Shown: piece after piece, positions 18,375 to 26,997 of the stretch
How positions within the stretch are numbered: the first letter of the stretch is position 1
Layout of the letters: each line of letters starts with the position of its first letter
Source: Nocardioides sediminis
GTDB lineage: Bacteria; Actinomycetota; Actinomycetes; Propionibacteriales; Nocardioidaceae
Assembly (NCBI RefSeq): GCF_003047295.1
Contig: NZ_PZYZ01000004.1
Location: 62,001 to 126,000, forward strand
Direction: 5' to 3'
Length of the DNA stretch: 64,000 nucleotides
Position numbers and translations under genes: made by a program
Notes under the pieces: generated by a model
The model's input: only the letters and a program-made list of their open reading frames with translations
What the model was told of the DNA's origin: nothing
Database searches by the model: none

Positions 18375-20459
18375 TCAGGCGCTGACCCGACGGGGCCACC
18401 AGAAGCGGTCCCCGAGGGTCAGCGCCAGCGCCGGGACCAGCACCGTGCGCACGACCAGCGTGTCCAGCAGCACGCCGATGCAGATCACCGTGCCCAGCTG
18501 GGCGAGGACCACCAGGGGCAGGACGCCCAGCACCGCGAACACCGCGGCGAGCAGGATGCCCGCGCTGGTGATGACCCCGCCCGTGGCGGTCAGCGCGCGC
18601 AGCATGCCCTGGCGGGACCCGTGCTCGGCCGCCTCCTCGCGGGCCCGCGTCACCAGGAAGATGTTGTAGTCGACGCCGAGGGCGACCAGGAACAGGAACG
18701 CCAGCAGCGGCACCCCGGAGTCCAGTGCCTCGAAGCCCAGCGGCCCGGTGAAGAGCCACCAGGACACGCCCATGCTCGCGGCGTACGTCGCCAGCACCGT
18801 CGCCACCAGCAGCACCGGCGCCACGACCGCCCGCAGCAGCAGGAGGAGCGCGCCGAGCACCAGTGCCAGGATGAGCGGGAGGATCAGCTGCCGGTCGCGC
18901 TGGGCGCTCTCGCCCTGGTCGATGGCGGTCGCCTCGGTGCCGGTGACGTGCGTGTCGTCGAAGGGCTCGACCGCCTCGCGGATGGCCAGCACGGTGTCCT
19001 GCGCCTCGTCGCTGCTCGGCTCGGCGGTGAGCACGGCGTCGATCTGCGCGATACCGTCGCCCTCCTGGCTGATCGCGGCCGTGCCGACGCCGTCGACGCC
19101 CTCCACGGCGGAGAGGACCTCGTCGGGGGTGTCGCGGGTGAGGACCTGCGCCGGGTCGGACACACCGGCCGGGAAGGACTCGCCGATGCGCTCGGAGGCG
19201 GAGATCGCCTCGGGCTCGACGAGGAACTGGTCGGCCTGGTCGAGGCCGGTGTCGATGCGGAAGACACCGACGGCCATCACGGCGAGCAGCACCAGGGTGC
19301 CGGTGACGAAGGCCATCGGGCGCCGGGCCACGCGGGCGCCGACCTTGTGCCAGAGGGAGTCGGTGTCGACCAGGGCAGGCTCCCCGACGTGCGGGACGCG
19401 TGGCCAGAAGACCCACCGGCCGAAGAGCACCAGCGCCGCGGGCAGGACGAGCAGCACGAAGGCCGCTGCGATCACGATGCCGATGGCGCACGCGAGGCCG
19501 AGGCCGCGGGTCGTCGGGACGACGGAGAGCAGCAGGGTCAGCAGGCCGAGCACCACGGTGGTGGCGCTGGACAGGACGGCCTCGGCGGTGCGGCGTACGG
19601 CGACGCTCATCGCCACGTGCCGGGACTCGTGGCGGCGCAGCTCGTCGCGGTAGCGGGAGATGAGCAGCAGGGCGTAGTCGGTGCCGGCGCCGAACACGAG
19701 CACCGAGAGGATGCCCACGGTCGACTCGTCCCAGGCGACGTCGAGCACGGCCATGGCCTGGGTCGCCAGCACGGCCGCGAGGCGGTCCGCGAGGCCCACG
19801 ACGGTGAGGGGGATCAGCCACAGGATCGGGCTGCGGTAGGTGATGAGGAGCAGCAGGGCCACGACCCCCGCGGTCACCAGCAGCAGGTTGGTGTCCGCAC
19901 CCTCGAAGACGGCCGCGAGGTCGGCCTCGACGGCCGCCGGTCCGGTGACCTGGCTGGTCACCCCGTCCGGACGGTCCGCCTCGAGGGTGGCGCGCAGCTC
20001 GGTGACCTTGTCGGAGTTGTCGGTGGCGGAGGTCGACTCGACGGGTACGACGGCGATGGCGGCGGTGCCGTCCTCGGCCACCGTCACCGGGCCCGTCGGT
20101 CCGGCGGGGACGGCACCGAGGGCCTCGGCCTGCCGGCCGAGCTCGGCGGCGGCGTCGCGGGGGAGCTCGCCCTCGTCGCTGGTCCACAGCACCACGGCCA
20201 CCGACGCGTCCTCCTCGGGGAGCGCGTCGCGCAGCTCGGTGCCCAGCGTGCTGTCGTAGCCCTCGGGCAGGTTGTCCAGGCTGGTCCGCTCACGCTCGCC
20301 CTCACCGAGGCCGACGATCAGCGCCGCGGCGACGAGGAGGGGCAGCAGGGCGACGAGCCACGCCGTACGACGGCGCAGCAGCGGCGAGACCCGGGACGCC
20401 CGCTCGTCCGCACGGTCGCGGTCGCGGTCCCGGTCGCGTGGAAGGGTGGAGGTGGACAC
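18375..20459 (-). CDS. MmpL/RND-family transporter
   Basis: A 694-aa polytopic transporter with the two-repeat MMPL architecture: a membrane helix near 33-52, an extracytoplasmic domain, five helices with GTDYALLLISRYR, then a second repeat containing GVDYNIFLVTRARE. The paired Asp-Tyr motifs in the middle helices are typical of proton-driven RND lipid or drug exporters. The N-terminus is an Arg/Asp repeat. It is divergently transcribed from the MarR gene at 20530, sharing a 70-bp region with a palindrome, so repression by that MarR is likely. Confidence 0.92.
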   Translation of the reverse strand: MSTSTLPRDRDRDRDRADERASRVSPLLRRRTAWLVALLPLLVAAALIVGLGEGERERTSLDNLPEGYDSTLGTELRDALPEEDASVAVVLWTSDEGELPRDAAAELGRQAEALGAVPAGPTGPVTVAEDGTAAIAVVPVESTSATDNSDKVTELRATLEADRPDGVTSQVTGPAAVEADLAAVFEGADTNLLLVTAGVVALLLLITYRSPILWLIPLTVVGLADRLAAVLATQAMAVLDVAWDESTVGILSVLVFGAGTDYALLLISRYRDELRRHESRHVAMSVAVRRTAEAVLSSATTVVLGLLTLLLSVVPTTRGLGLACAIGIVIAAAFVLLVLPAALVLFGRWVFWPRVPHVGEPALVDTDSLWHKVGARVARRPMAFVTGTLVLLAVMAVGVFRIDTGLDQADQFLVEPEAISASERIGESFPAGVSDPAQVLTRDTPDEVLSAVEGVDGVGTAAISQEGDGIAQIDAVLTAEPSSDEAQDTVLAIREAVEPFDDTHVTGTEATAIDQGESAQRDRQLILPLILALVLGALLLLLRAVVAPVLLVATVLATYAASMGVSWWLFTGPLGFEALDSGVPLLAFLFLVALGVDYNIFLVTRAREEAAEHGSRQGMLRALTATGGVITSAGILLAAVFAVLGVLPLVVLAQLGTVICIGVLLDTLVVRTVLVPALALTLGDRFWWPRRVSA

Positions 20460-20502
20460 GACGATCTCCTTGCTGGCACGGGCGTGGAATAATCGTTCAG
20501 AA

Positions 20503-20517
20503 CCTTAGTCGCTAAGT
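20503..20517. promoter_or_regulatory. Palindromic operator between mmpL and marR
   Basis: CTTAG-TCG-CTAAG (20504-20516) is a perfect inverted repeat in the 70-bp gap between the divergent transporter and MarR genes. It lies in the only A/T-rich stretch of the gap. MarR dimers bind short palindromes of this size, so it is a good candidate operator for autoregulation and transporter control. Confidence 0.6.
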
Positions 20518-20529
20518 AGGTGAAACAAA

Positions 20530-21051
20530 ATGCCGGACTCCCGGCCCGAGGTCGCACCGGCCACCGCGTTCGCGGACGCCTGGCAGCAGACCGGCAGCCT
20601 CGACGCGCTGCGCGAGCTCACGGACGCCGCGGCGCGGGTGCGGCCGGTCGTCGCCCGGCAGGCGCGGCTGAGCGAGTCGGAGCTGTCCGCGCTCGAGCAC
20701 CTCGTGCGCGGACCCCTCGGCCCGGCCGAGCTCTCGCGGCTGCTCGAGGTCAGCACCGCCGCGGGCACCGGCATCGTCGACCGGCTGGCCGGCCACGGCC
20801 ACGTCACCCGGGAGCCCCACGAGGGCGACCGGCGCCGGACGCGGGTGATGGTGACGCCGTCCGGGCGCGAGGAGGTGCTGCTGCGGCTGATGCCGATGTT
20901 CCGGTCGTTGCAGCGGCTCGACGAGTCCTTCGACGAGCACGAGCGGGCGATCGTGGAGCGCTACCTGCGGGGCGCGACCGAGGCGATGCGGGCGGTGACC
21001 GACCCGCCGACCGACCCGCCGACCGACCGGCCGGCGGACGGACCGGCGTGA
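20530..21051 (+). CDS. MarR-family transcriptional regulator
   Basis: A 173-aa winged-helix regulator. The DNA-binding region (about 60-110) contains LSRLLEVSTAAGTGIVDRLAGHGHV and the wing HEGDRRRTRVMVTPSGRE, typical of MarR. AGGTGA lies 7 nt before the ATG at 20530. The C-terminus ends in Pro-Pro-Thr-Asp repeats. Its divergent partner is the MmpL transporter, which it probably represses in the absence of an exported compound (inference from context). Confidence 0.9.
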   Translation: MPDSRPEVAPATAFADAWQQTGSLDALRELTDAAARVRPVVARQARLSESELSALEHLVRGPLGPAELSRLLEVSTAAGTGIVDRLAGHGHVTREPHEGDRRRTRVMVTPSGREEVLLRLMPMFRSLQRLDESFDEHERAIVERYLRGATEAMRAVTDPPTDPPTDRPADGPA

Positions 21052-21081
21052 GCCTCGCCGGGGCGCTGTCATGATCGCGGC

Positions 21082-22599
21082 ATGACCGACGACACCACCG
21101 CTCCTGAGCGGTCGCCCGGTCCGGCCTCCCTGGGACCGGTGGCCGCGGGGGCCCTGGTCTTCGGCTCCTCGGCGGCCGTCCTCGTGGTCGAGCTGGTCGC
21201 GCTGCGCCTGCTGGCGCCGTACCTCGGACTGACCCTCGAGACCAACACCGTGGTCATCGGCCTGGCGCTCACCGCGATCGCCGCCGGCTCGTGGTGGGGT
21301 GGGCGGCTGGCCGACCTGGCGCCGGCGCGGCGGCTCATCGGGCCGCTGCTCCTGGTGTCGGGCGTGACCGTGGCCGCCACCCCGTTCCTGGTGCGCGGCG
21401 CCGCCGAGGCGTCGGACGGGTCGGCCCTCCTGCTGGTGGCCGGGCTGTCGGTCTTCGTGCCCGGGGCGCTGCTGGCGGCGATCACCCCGGCGGTGACCAA
21501 GCTGCGGCTGGCCACCCTGGAGGAGACCGGCACCGTCGTGGGACGGCTCTCGGGGATCGGCACCGTGGGTGCCGTGGTCGGCACGGTGGTCACCGGGTTC
21601 GTGCTCATCTCCCGGGTGCCGGTCACCGGGATCATGGTCGGGCTGGGGCTCGTCCTGGTCGTCGCGGCGGTCGCGGTGGAGGCGCGCCTGCGGGTGGTCC
21701 GCGGGGCCGCCGGCGCGTCGCTGGTGCTGGTGGCCCTCGGCGGGGTCGGCGGAGCGGTAGGCCCGGGCGGCTGCGACGTCGAGACGACGTACCACTGCGT
21801 CGTGGTCTCCGAGGACCCCGAGCGGCCGTCGGGACGGGTTTTGGTGCTCGACGGCCTGCGTCACTCCTACGTCGACGTCGAGGACCCGCGCCACCTGGAG
21901 TTCGACTACGTGCAGGCCATCGCCTCGGCGATCGACACGGCGCTCCCGGCCGGGCAGCCGGTGGAGGCCTACCACCTCGGGGCCGGCGCCCTCACCGTGC
22001 CGCGCTACCTCGACGAGGTCCGGCCGGGCTCGCGCAGCGTCGTCTCCGAGATCGACCGCGGGGTGGCCGACGTGGCCGTCGAGCGGGTCGGGGTCGAGAC
22101 CGGCGAGGCCGTGCAGGTCCGGGTCGAGGACGGTCGCCTGGGACTGCGGCGGCTCGGTGACGACACCCGCGACCTCGTGGTGGGGGACGCGTTCGGCGGG
22201 GTGAGCGCGCCCTGGCACCTGGCGACCCGCGAGGCCGTCGCCGAGGTCGACCGGGTGCTGCGCGCCGACGGGGTGTACGTCGCCAACCTCATCGACCACG
22301 GCGCGCTGTCCTTCGCCCGGGCCGAGCTGGCCACCCTGGCCGGGACCTTCGAGCACGTCGCGCTCGCGGCCGAGCCCGCCACCGTCACCCGGGCCGAGGA
22401 CGCCGGCGGCAACCTGGTCGCCCTCGCCTCGGACCGGCCCCTGGACACGGCCGCGTGGCAGGACCGCATCGACGAGCGCGGCACCGGCTGGCGGGTGATC
22501 GCCGGACGCGAGCTGGCGGCGTGGGTGGACGGGGCCGGGGTGCTGACCGACGACCTCGCGCCGGTGGACCAGCTGCTGACGCCCTACCCGACGCGCTGA
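21082..22599 (+). CDS. Fused membrane / spermidine-synthase-like protein
   Basis: This 505-aa protein has an N-terminal membrane part (about 20-225, six to seven segments) and a C-terminal soluble domain with a spermidine-synthase-like Rossmann fold. Features seen are the DLVVGDAFGG strand-loop, the YLDEVRPGSRSVVSEID segment and the closing VLTDDLAPVDQL motif. Such 'fused MFS/spermidine synthase' proteins are widespread; most lack proof of aminopropyltransferase activity. The gene follows marR by 30 nt on the same strand and may be co-transcribed. It ends 4 nt before the convergent ppgK stop. Confidence 0.8.
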   Translation: MTDDTTAPERSPGPASLGPVAAGALVFGSSAAVLVVELVALRLLAPYLGLTLETNTVVIGLALTAIAAGSWWGGRLADLAPARRLIGPLLLVSGVTVAATPFLVRGAAEASDGSALLLVAGLSVFVPGALLAAITPAVTKLRLATLEETGTVVGRLSGIGTVGAVVGTVVTGFVLISRVPVTGIMVGLGLVLVVAAVAVEARLRVVRGAAGASLVLVALGGVGGAVGPGGCDVETTYHCVVVSEDPERPSGRVLVLDGLRHSYVDVEDPRHLEFDYVQAIASAIDTALPAGQPVEAYHLGAGALTVPRYLDEVRPGSRSVVSEIDRGVADVAVERVGVETGEAVQVRVEDGRLGLRRLGDDTRDLVVGDAFGGVSAPWHLATREAVAEVDRVLRADGVYVANLIDHGALSFARAELATLAGTFEHVALAAEPATVTRAEDAGGNLVALASDRPLDTAAWQDRIDERGTGWRVIAGRELAAWVDGAGVLTDDLAPVDQLLTPYPTR

Positions 22600-22603
22600 G
22601 GCC

Positions 22604-23359
22604 TCACGCCTCCGTCGCCGCCCGGGTGGCGACCAGCGCGGCGCCGATGATGCCGGCCTTGTTCTGCAGCGTCGCCGGGACGATCTCGGTCCCGATGTCG
22701 ATGAGCGGGCCGAACTTGTCCCAGCTCTTGCTCACCCCGCCACCGACGACGATCAGCTCGGGGGAGAAGAGGCGCTCCACGGTCCGGTAGTAGGTGGTGA
22801 GGCGGCCGGCCCACTCCTCCCACGACAGGTCCTCGGCCTCCCGGGCGCTGTTGGCCGCCCGGGACTCCGCGTTGTGTCCCTCCACCTCGAGGTGGCCGAG
22901 CTCGGAGTTGGGCACCAGGACGTGGTCGTGGATGAGGGCCGAGCCGATGCCGGTGCCGAGCGTGGTGACGATGACCAGGCCGCGGTGGCCGCGCGCCGCG
23001 CCGTACTCGACCTCGGCCAGGCCGGCCGCGTCGGCGTCGTTGACGACGTGCACCTCGCGGCCCAGGGCCTCGGTGAAGACGGCGTCCGCGTCGGTGCCGA
23101 TCCACGAGTCGTCGATGTTGGCGGCCGAGCCGACCACGCCGTGGTGCACGACGGCGGGCACGGTGACCCCGACCGGCGAGGTCGAGACCGGGAACCGAGA
23201 GACGAGCTCGCGGAAGACGGCGGCGACCGCCTCCGGGGTCGCGGGCCGGGGCGTGGCGATCTTGGCGCGGTCGGCGGCGAACGCGCCGGCGTCCAGGTCG
23301 ACCGGCGCACCCTTGATGCCGGTGCCGCCGAAGTCGATGCCGAGGGGGAGGTCAGTCAT
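22604..23359 (-). CDS. ppgK: Polyphosphate glucokinase
   Basis: This 251-aa ROK-family kinase phosphorylates glucose using polyphosphate (and often ATP), a hallmark of Actinobacteria. The phosphate-binding loop GIDFGGTGIKGA is near residue 7, with VVNDADAAGLAE and GTGIGSALI further on. The glucose-site motif HLEVEGHNAES carries the PpgK variant without the usual ROK Cys-zinc cluster, supporting the specific assignment. Length matches the family. Confidence 0.93.
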   Translation of the reverse strand: MTDLPLGIDFGGTGIKGAPVDLDAGAFAADRAKIATPRPATPEAVAAVFRELVSRFPVSTSPVGVTVPAVVHHGVVGSAANIDDSWIGTDADAVFTEALGREVHVVNDADAAGLAEVEYGAARGHRGLVIVTTLGTGIGSALIHDHVLVPNSELGHLEVEGHNAESRAANSAREAEDLSWEEWAGRLTTYYRTVERLFSPELIVVGGGVSKSWDKFGPLIDIGTEIVPATLQNKAGIIGAALVATRAATEA

Positions 23360-23416
23360 GGGCCAACCCTGCCCCAGCGGGTCGGTCCCCTCAACGGCGC
23401 CTCCCGGCCGGTCCGT

Positions 23417-24001
23417 TCAGTCGCCCACGAACGCGAGCAGCCGGGCGTGGAACGCCTCCGCGGCGGCGGCGTCGTACTCCCCTCGCAGCGACGGCTCGTT
23501 GAAGAGGTGCCCGGCGCCGGGGTAGGTGAAGAACTCCGGCTCGACACCCGCCCTCTTCATGTCGGCGGTGAACTCGGCGCGGACCTCGGGGCCGTCGTCG
23601 AAGGCGTCCTCCTCGCCGACGTGCTCCTGCACCGGTACGCCGGACGGCCACTCGCCGCCGCCGACCCACTGCAGCGGCATGGCACTGCCCATCACCACCA
23701 CCCCCCGGGCGTCCTCGGGGCGCCGGAGCGCCACGTGCTGCGCCAGCGCGCCCCCGGCGGAGAACCCGACGGTGACGAAGGGGCCGTCCACGACACGGGA
23801 CCGCCGCAGGGCCTCGGCCTCCAGCGCCTCGCCGTCGAGCGACTGCCGGTGCGCCATGGCCGGCTCGTAGGAGTCGAAGGTCCGCCCGTCGAGCAGGTCG
23901 ACGACCTCGACGCGGTGCCCGGCCGCGCGGAGCCGCTCGACGGTGTCGGTGATGCCGGGGCGCACACCGAGGACGGAGGGAAGGACGAGGATGTCGGTCA
24001 T
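23417..24001 (-). CDS. Dienelactone-hydrolase-like alpha/beta hydrolase
   Basis: A 194-aa hydrolase with the alpha/beta fold. The nucleophile elbow is GFSAGG, with Ser as nucleophile in place of the Cys of true dienelactone hydrolases. A likely acid lies in the HVGEEDAFDDGP segment, and the catalytic His is in GAGHLF. The natural substrate is unknown. The ATG at 24001 is preferred over the GTG nine bases upstream, because TAGCGT lies 7 nt before the ATG, giving a leaderless arrangement. Confidence 0.82.
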   Translation of the reverse strand: MTDILVLPSVLGVRPGITDTVERLRAAGHRVEVVDLLDGRTFDSYEPAMAHRQSLDGEALEAEALRRSRVVDGPFVTVGFSAGGALAQHVALRRPEDARGVVVMGSAMPLQWVGGGEWPSGVPVQEHVGEEDAFDDGPEVRAEFTADMKRAGVEPEFFTYPGAGHLFNEPSLRGEYDAAAAEAFHARLLAFVGD

Positions 24002-24077
24002 GGCGCCCACGCTAGGGCGCCGCGGGGCCGCGGAAAACCACGAGCGGACGCGTCCCGTCCTCTGTCACCGTGGCGGC

Positions 24078-24869
24078 ATGACGAACTCGTCCGGACCTCC
24101 GAGGCTCGGCGTCCCGCGCCACCTCGAGGGGCTCCGGGAGGCGGTGGTCGCCCTCGTCCGGAGCGCCGAGCGCGCCGGGCTGCGCGCGTCCGTGCCGACC
24201 ACGCCCGACTGGACCGTGCGGCGCCTCGTCGCCCACCAGGGCATGGTGCACCGCTGGGCGGCCGCGACGATCCGGGGCGCCACCGCCGATCCGGACGCGT
24301 GGGAGCAGGAGGGCATCGACGCCACCGACCCGCTGGAGTGGCTGGAGGACGGCGCGATCGACCTGGTCGGGGCGATCGCGCAGGCGCCGGAGGACCTGGA
24401 GGCGCCCGTGTTCCTGCGGGACGCGCCGCCGCCGCGGGAGTTCTGGGCTCGGCGCCAGTGCCACGAGACGACGATCCACGCGGTCGACGCGTTGGCGGCC
24501 GCGCTCGGCCGGTTCCCCCGCGCGGCCGACGCCGGCTGGATCGCCGAGGAGGTCGCGCTGGACGGGATCGACGAGCTGCTCACCGGCTTCGTCACCCGAC
24601 CCCGGTCCCGGCTGCGCTCCCCGGAGCCGCACCGCATCGTCGTACTCCCCGAGACCGGTGACCGGGGCTGGACCGTCGACGTCGGGCCCACGCCGGCCGT
24701 GACGACTCGGCTGGGTCCCGGCGAGCACCCCGACGGTGACTCGCTCCTCCGCGGCTCGGCCGTCGCGCTCTACCTGACGCTGTGGAACCGCAGCGACGAG
24801 GTCACGCCCTGCTCCGACGACGACTGGGACGCCACCTGGCGCGGCGGGGCCGGCATCACCTGGGCCTGA
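24078..24869 (+). CDS. Mycothiol-dependent maleylpyruvate isomerase-family protein
   Basis: The 263-aa protein has the MDMPI N-terminal DinB-like four-helix domain and C-terminal domain. Characteristic pieces are DWTVRRLVAHQGMVHRW near the start and the metal-binding block CHETTIHAVDA. Members use mycothiol, the actinobacterial low-molecular-weight thiol, for isomerisation or transfer; the exact reaction here is unknown. The ATG at 24078 begins the conserved helix after a short leader. Confidence 0.85.
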   Translation: MTNSSGPPRLGVPRHLEGLREAVVALVRSAERAGLRASVPTTPDWTVRRLVAHQGMVHRWAAATIRGATADPDAWEQEGIDATDPLEWLEDGAIDLVGAIAQAPEDLEAPVFLRDAPPPREFWARRQCHETTIHAVDALAAALGRFPRAADAGWIAEEVALDGIDELLTGFVTRPRSRLRSPEPHRIVVLPETGDRGWTVDVGPTPAVTTRLGPGEHPDGDSLLRGSAVALYLTLWNRSDEVTPCSDDDWDATWRGGAGITWA

Positions 24870-24875
24870 GGGACA

Positions 24876-24934
24876 GGTTTACAACCGCGCACCGCTTGTC
24901 AAGGCGCTTTACAGATCCTATGGTCTTGTAAACC
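24876..24934 (+). promoter_or_regulatory. alkB promoter flanked by an inverted repeat (putative operator)
   Basis: GGTTTACAA at 24876-24884 and its exact reverse complement TTGTAAACC at 24926-24934 flank a promoter: -35 TTGTCA at 24896-24901, 17-nt spacer and -10 TATGGT at 24919-24924. A further partial copy (TTTACAG) lies at about 24909-24915. The right arm sits just after the -10, so a bound repressor would block polymerase. The TetR gene downstream is the obvious candidate binder. Confidence 0.7.
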
Positions 24935-24954
24935 CTCGACGGAAGGTGTCGACC

Positions 24955-26397
24955 ATGAGCCCCGAGCAGTCGTCCGCCGGCACGGTCCCCCCGGGATCGA
25001 CCGACGGCTGGACGGACAAGAAGCGCTACCTGTGGCTGATCGGGCTGGTGGTGCCGAGCCTGGCGTTCCTCGGCATCGGGCTGCACCGACTCACCGGCTG
25101 GGACGTGTGGTTCTGGCTGGGCCCGATCGTGATCCTCGGCGTCGTCCCGGCCATCGACCTCGTCGCCGGGCTCGACCGCTCCAACCCGCCGGACGACGTG
25201 ATCGAGGCGCTGGAGAAGGACCGCTACTACCGCTGGATCACCTACCTCTTCCTGCCGATCCAGTACGCCGGGTTCGTCGGCGCGTTCTGGCTGCTGGCAC
25301 ACCCCGGGGCGGTCGGCGGCCTCGACACGCTCGACAGGATCGGGCTGGCGGTCTCCATCGGGTGCATCGGCGGAATCGGCATCAACACCGCCCACGAGCT
25401 CGGCCACAAGAAGGAGGCCAACGAGCGCTGGCTCTCCAAGATCGCGCTCGCCCAGGTCGCCTACGGGCACTTCTACATCGAGCACAACCGCGGCCACCAC
25501 GTCCGCGTCGCCACCCCCGAGGACCCGGCCAGCAGCCGGCTCGGCGAGAGCTTCTACGCGTTCTGGCCGCGCACGGTCCTGGGATCGCTGAGGTCAGCCT
25601 GGCGGATCGAGAAGCGGCGCTACGCCCGCCGGAAGCAGCACCCGTTCCGGATCGGCAACGACGTGCTCAACGCGTGGCTGATGACCGCCGTCCTGTGGGG
25701 CGCGATGGTCGCGTGGCTCGGCGCCGGGATCGCGCCCTACCTCCTCCTCCAGGCCGTCGTCGGCTTCTCGCTCCTCGAGGTCGTCAACTACATGGAGCAC
25801 TACGGGATGCTGCGCCGACGCGTCGGCGTCGGCGAGCGCCGGCGCTACGAGCGGGTGCTGCCGAGCCACAGCTGGAACTCCAACAACATCGCGACCAACG
25901 TGCTGCTCTACCACCTCCAGCGCCACAGCGACCACCACGCCAACCCGACCCGGCGCTACCAGGCGCTGCGCGACTTCGAGGAGTCGCCGGTGCTGCCGAC
26001 CGGGTACGCCGGGATGATCGTGCTCGCCGTCGTCCCCGCGATCTGGCGCCGGGTGATGGACCCGCGCGTGGTCGCGCACTTCGGCGGCGACGTGAGCCGC
26101 GCCAACATCAGCCCGCGCCACCGGGAGCGCTACCTCGAGCGGTACGGCGCCCTCTCGGTCCACGTCGCCGGGGAGCGGGAGGACGTCGCGCCGGGACTCG
26201 TCGAGGAGGTGCTCGCCGCGCGCTGCCCCGGCTGCGGCTACACCTACGAGGTGGCCGCCGGCGACGAGCACGAGGGCTTCCCTGCAGGCACGGCGTGGGC
26301 CGAGGTGCCCGCTGACTGGTGCTGCCCCGACTGCGGGGTCCGCGACAAGGCCGACTTCGTGCCCGTCGACCCCAGCCGCGAGGTGGCCCCTACATAG
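24955..26397 (+). CDS. alkB: Alkane 1-monooxygenase AlkB fused to rubredoxin
   Basis: The 480-aa membrane diiron enzyme hydroxylates n-alkanes at the terminal carbon. Several hydrophobic segments carry the conserved His boxes HELGH (147-151), HNRGHH (177-182), the NYMEH motif (His282) and RHSDHH (323-328). The last 60 residues form a complete rubredoxin with iron ligands Cys424, Cys427, Cys457 and Cys460. The electron donor is therefore built in, as in some actinobacterial AlkW-type enzymes. The ATG at 24955 has GGAAGG 8 nt upstream; a GTG 9 nt earlier is less likely. It is followed by TetR and MFS genes. Confidence 0.95.
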   Translation: MSPEQSSAGTVPPGSTDGWTDKKRYLWLIGLVVPSLAFLGIGLHRLTGWDVWFWLGPIVILGVVPAIDLVAGLDRSNPPDDVIEALEKDRYYRWITYLFLPIQYAGFVGAFWLLAHPGAVGGLDTLDRIGLAVSIGCIGGIGINTAHELGHKKEANERWLSKIALAQVAYGHFYIEHNRGHHVRVATPEDPASSRLGESFYAFWPRTVLGSLRSAWRIEKRRYARRKQHPFRIGNDVLNAWLMTAVLWGAMVAWLGAGIAPYLLLQAVVGFSLLEVVNYMEHYGMLRRRVGVGERRRYERVLPSHSWNSNNIATNVLLYHLQRHSDHHANPTRRYQALRDFEESPVLPTGYAGMIVLAVVPAIWRRVMDPRVVAHFGGDVSRANISPRHRERYLERYGALSVHVAGEREDVAPGLVEEVLAARCPGCGYTYEVAAGDEHEGFPAGTAWAEVPADWCCPDCGVRDKADFVPVDPSREVAPT

Positions 26398-26407
26398 ACT
26401 CAGGCCC

Positions 26408-26968
26408 ATGCCCACCCTGCGCGACCGGATCGTGTCCTCTGCCGTCGCGATGACCACCGAGGTGGGGTGGGCCAAGGTCACCATGGGCCGGCTGGCCGCG
26501 GCGTCCGGGGTGAGCCGGCAGACCGTCTACAACGAGATCGGCACCAAGGACGCGCTCGCCGAGGCGATGATCCTCGCCGAGCTCCAGCGCTTCCTCTCCG
26601 CGGTCGACGACGCCTTCGCCAGGCACCCCGGCGACATCGCCGAGGCGATCGAGGCGGCGGCGTACGACGTGCTGGTCCTGGCCAAGGACAACCCGCTGCT
26701 CAAGGCGGTGGTCAGCGCCACCCACGGCGCCGACACCGAGCTGCTGCCGCTGCTGACCACGCACGCCGGCACCCTGCTCGCGACGGCCAAGGCGGTGATC
26801 GAGGAGCGGATCGAGGCCTTCGAGCTCGGCCTGCCGCCGCAGCGGGTGGCCCCGGCGATCGACATGGTCGTGCGGGTCGTGCTGAGCCACATCATGCAGC
26901 CGTCCGGCTCACCGGGGGAGACGGCCGCCGACCTGGCGTGGATCTCCCGGCAGGTGCTCGGGGTCTGA
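26408..26968 (+). CDS. TetR-family regulator (probable alkane-operon regulator)
   Basis: A 186-aa TetR protein: the helix-turn-helix region (about 10-55) includes VTMGRLAAASGVSRQTVYNEIGTKDAL, and a helical ligand-binding C-terminal domain follows. It starts 10 nt after alkB, on the same strand. Position matches the TetR regulators that sit downstream of alkB-rubredoxin genes in other Actinobacteria, so it probably binds the GGTTTACAA repeat upstream of alkB and responds to fatty acids or alkanes (inference). Confidence 0.88.
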   Translation: MPTLRDRIVSSAVAMTTEVGWAKVTMGRLAAASGVSRQTVYNEIGTKDALAEAMILAELQRFLSAVDDAFARHPGDIAEAIEAAAYDVLVLAKDNPLLKAVVSATHGADTELLPLLTTHAGTLLATAKAVIEERIEAFELGLPPQRVAPAIDMVVRVVLSHIMQPSGSPGETAADLAWISRQVLGV

Positions 26969-26997
26969 TCGGCCTCCGGTGCCCTAGCCTGCAGGGC

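Noticed and set aside
18373..18385. GTCAG-GCG-CTGAC palindrome
   Set aside because: Lies over the end of the mmpL-like coding sequence; short arms give no support for a terminator or operator.
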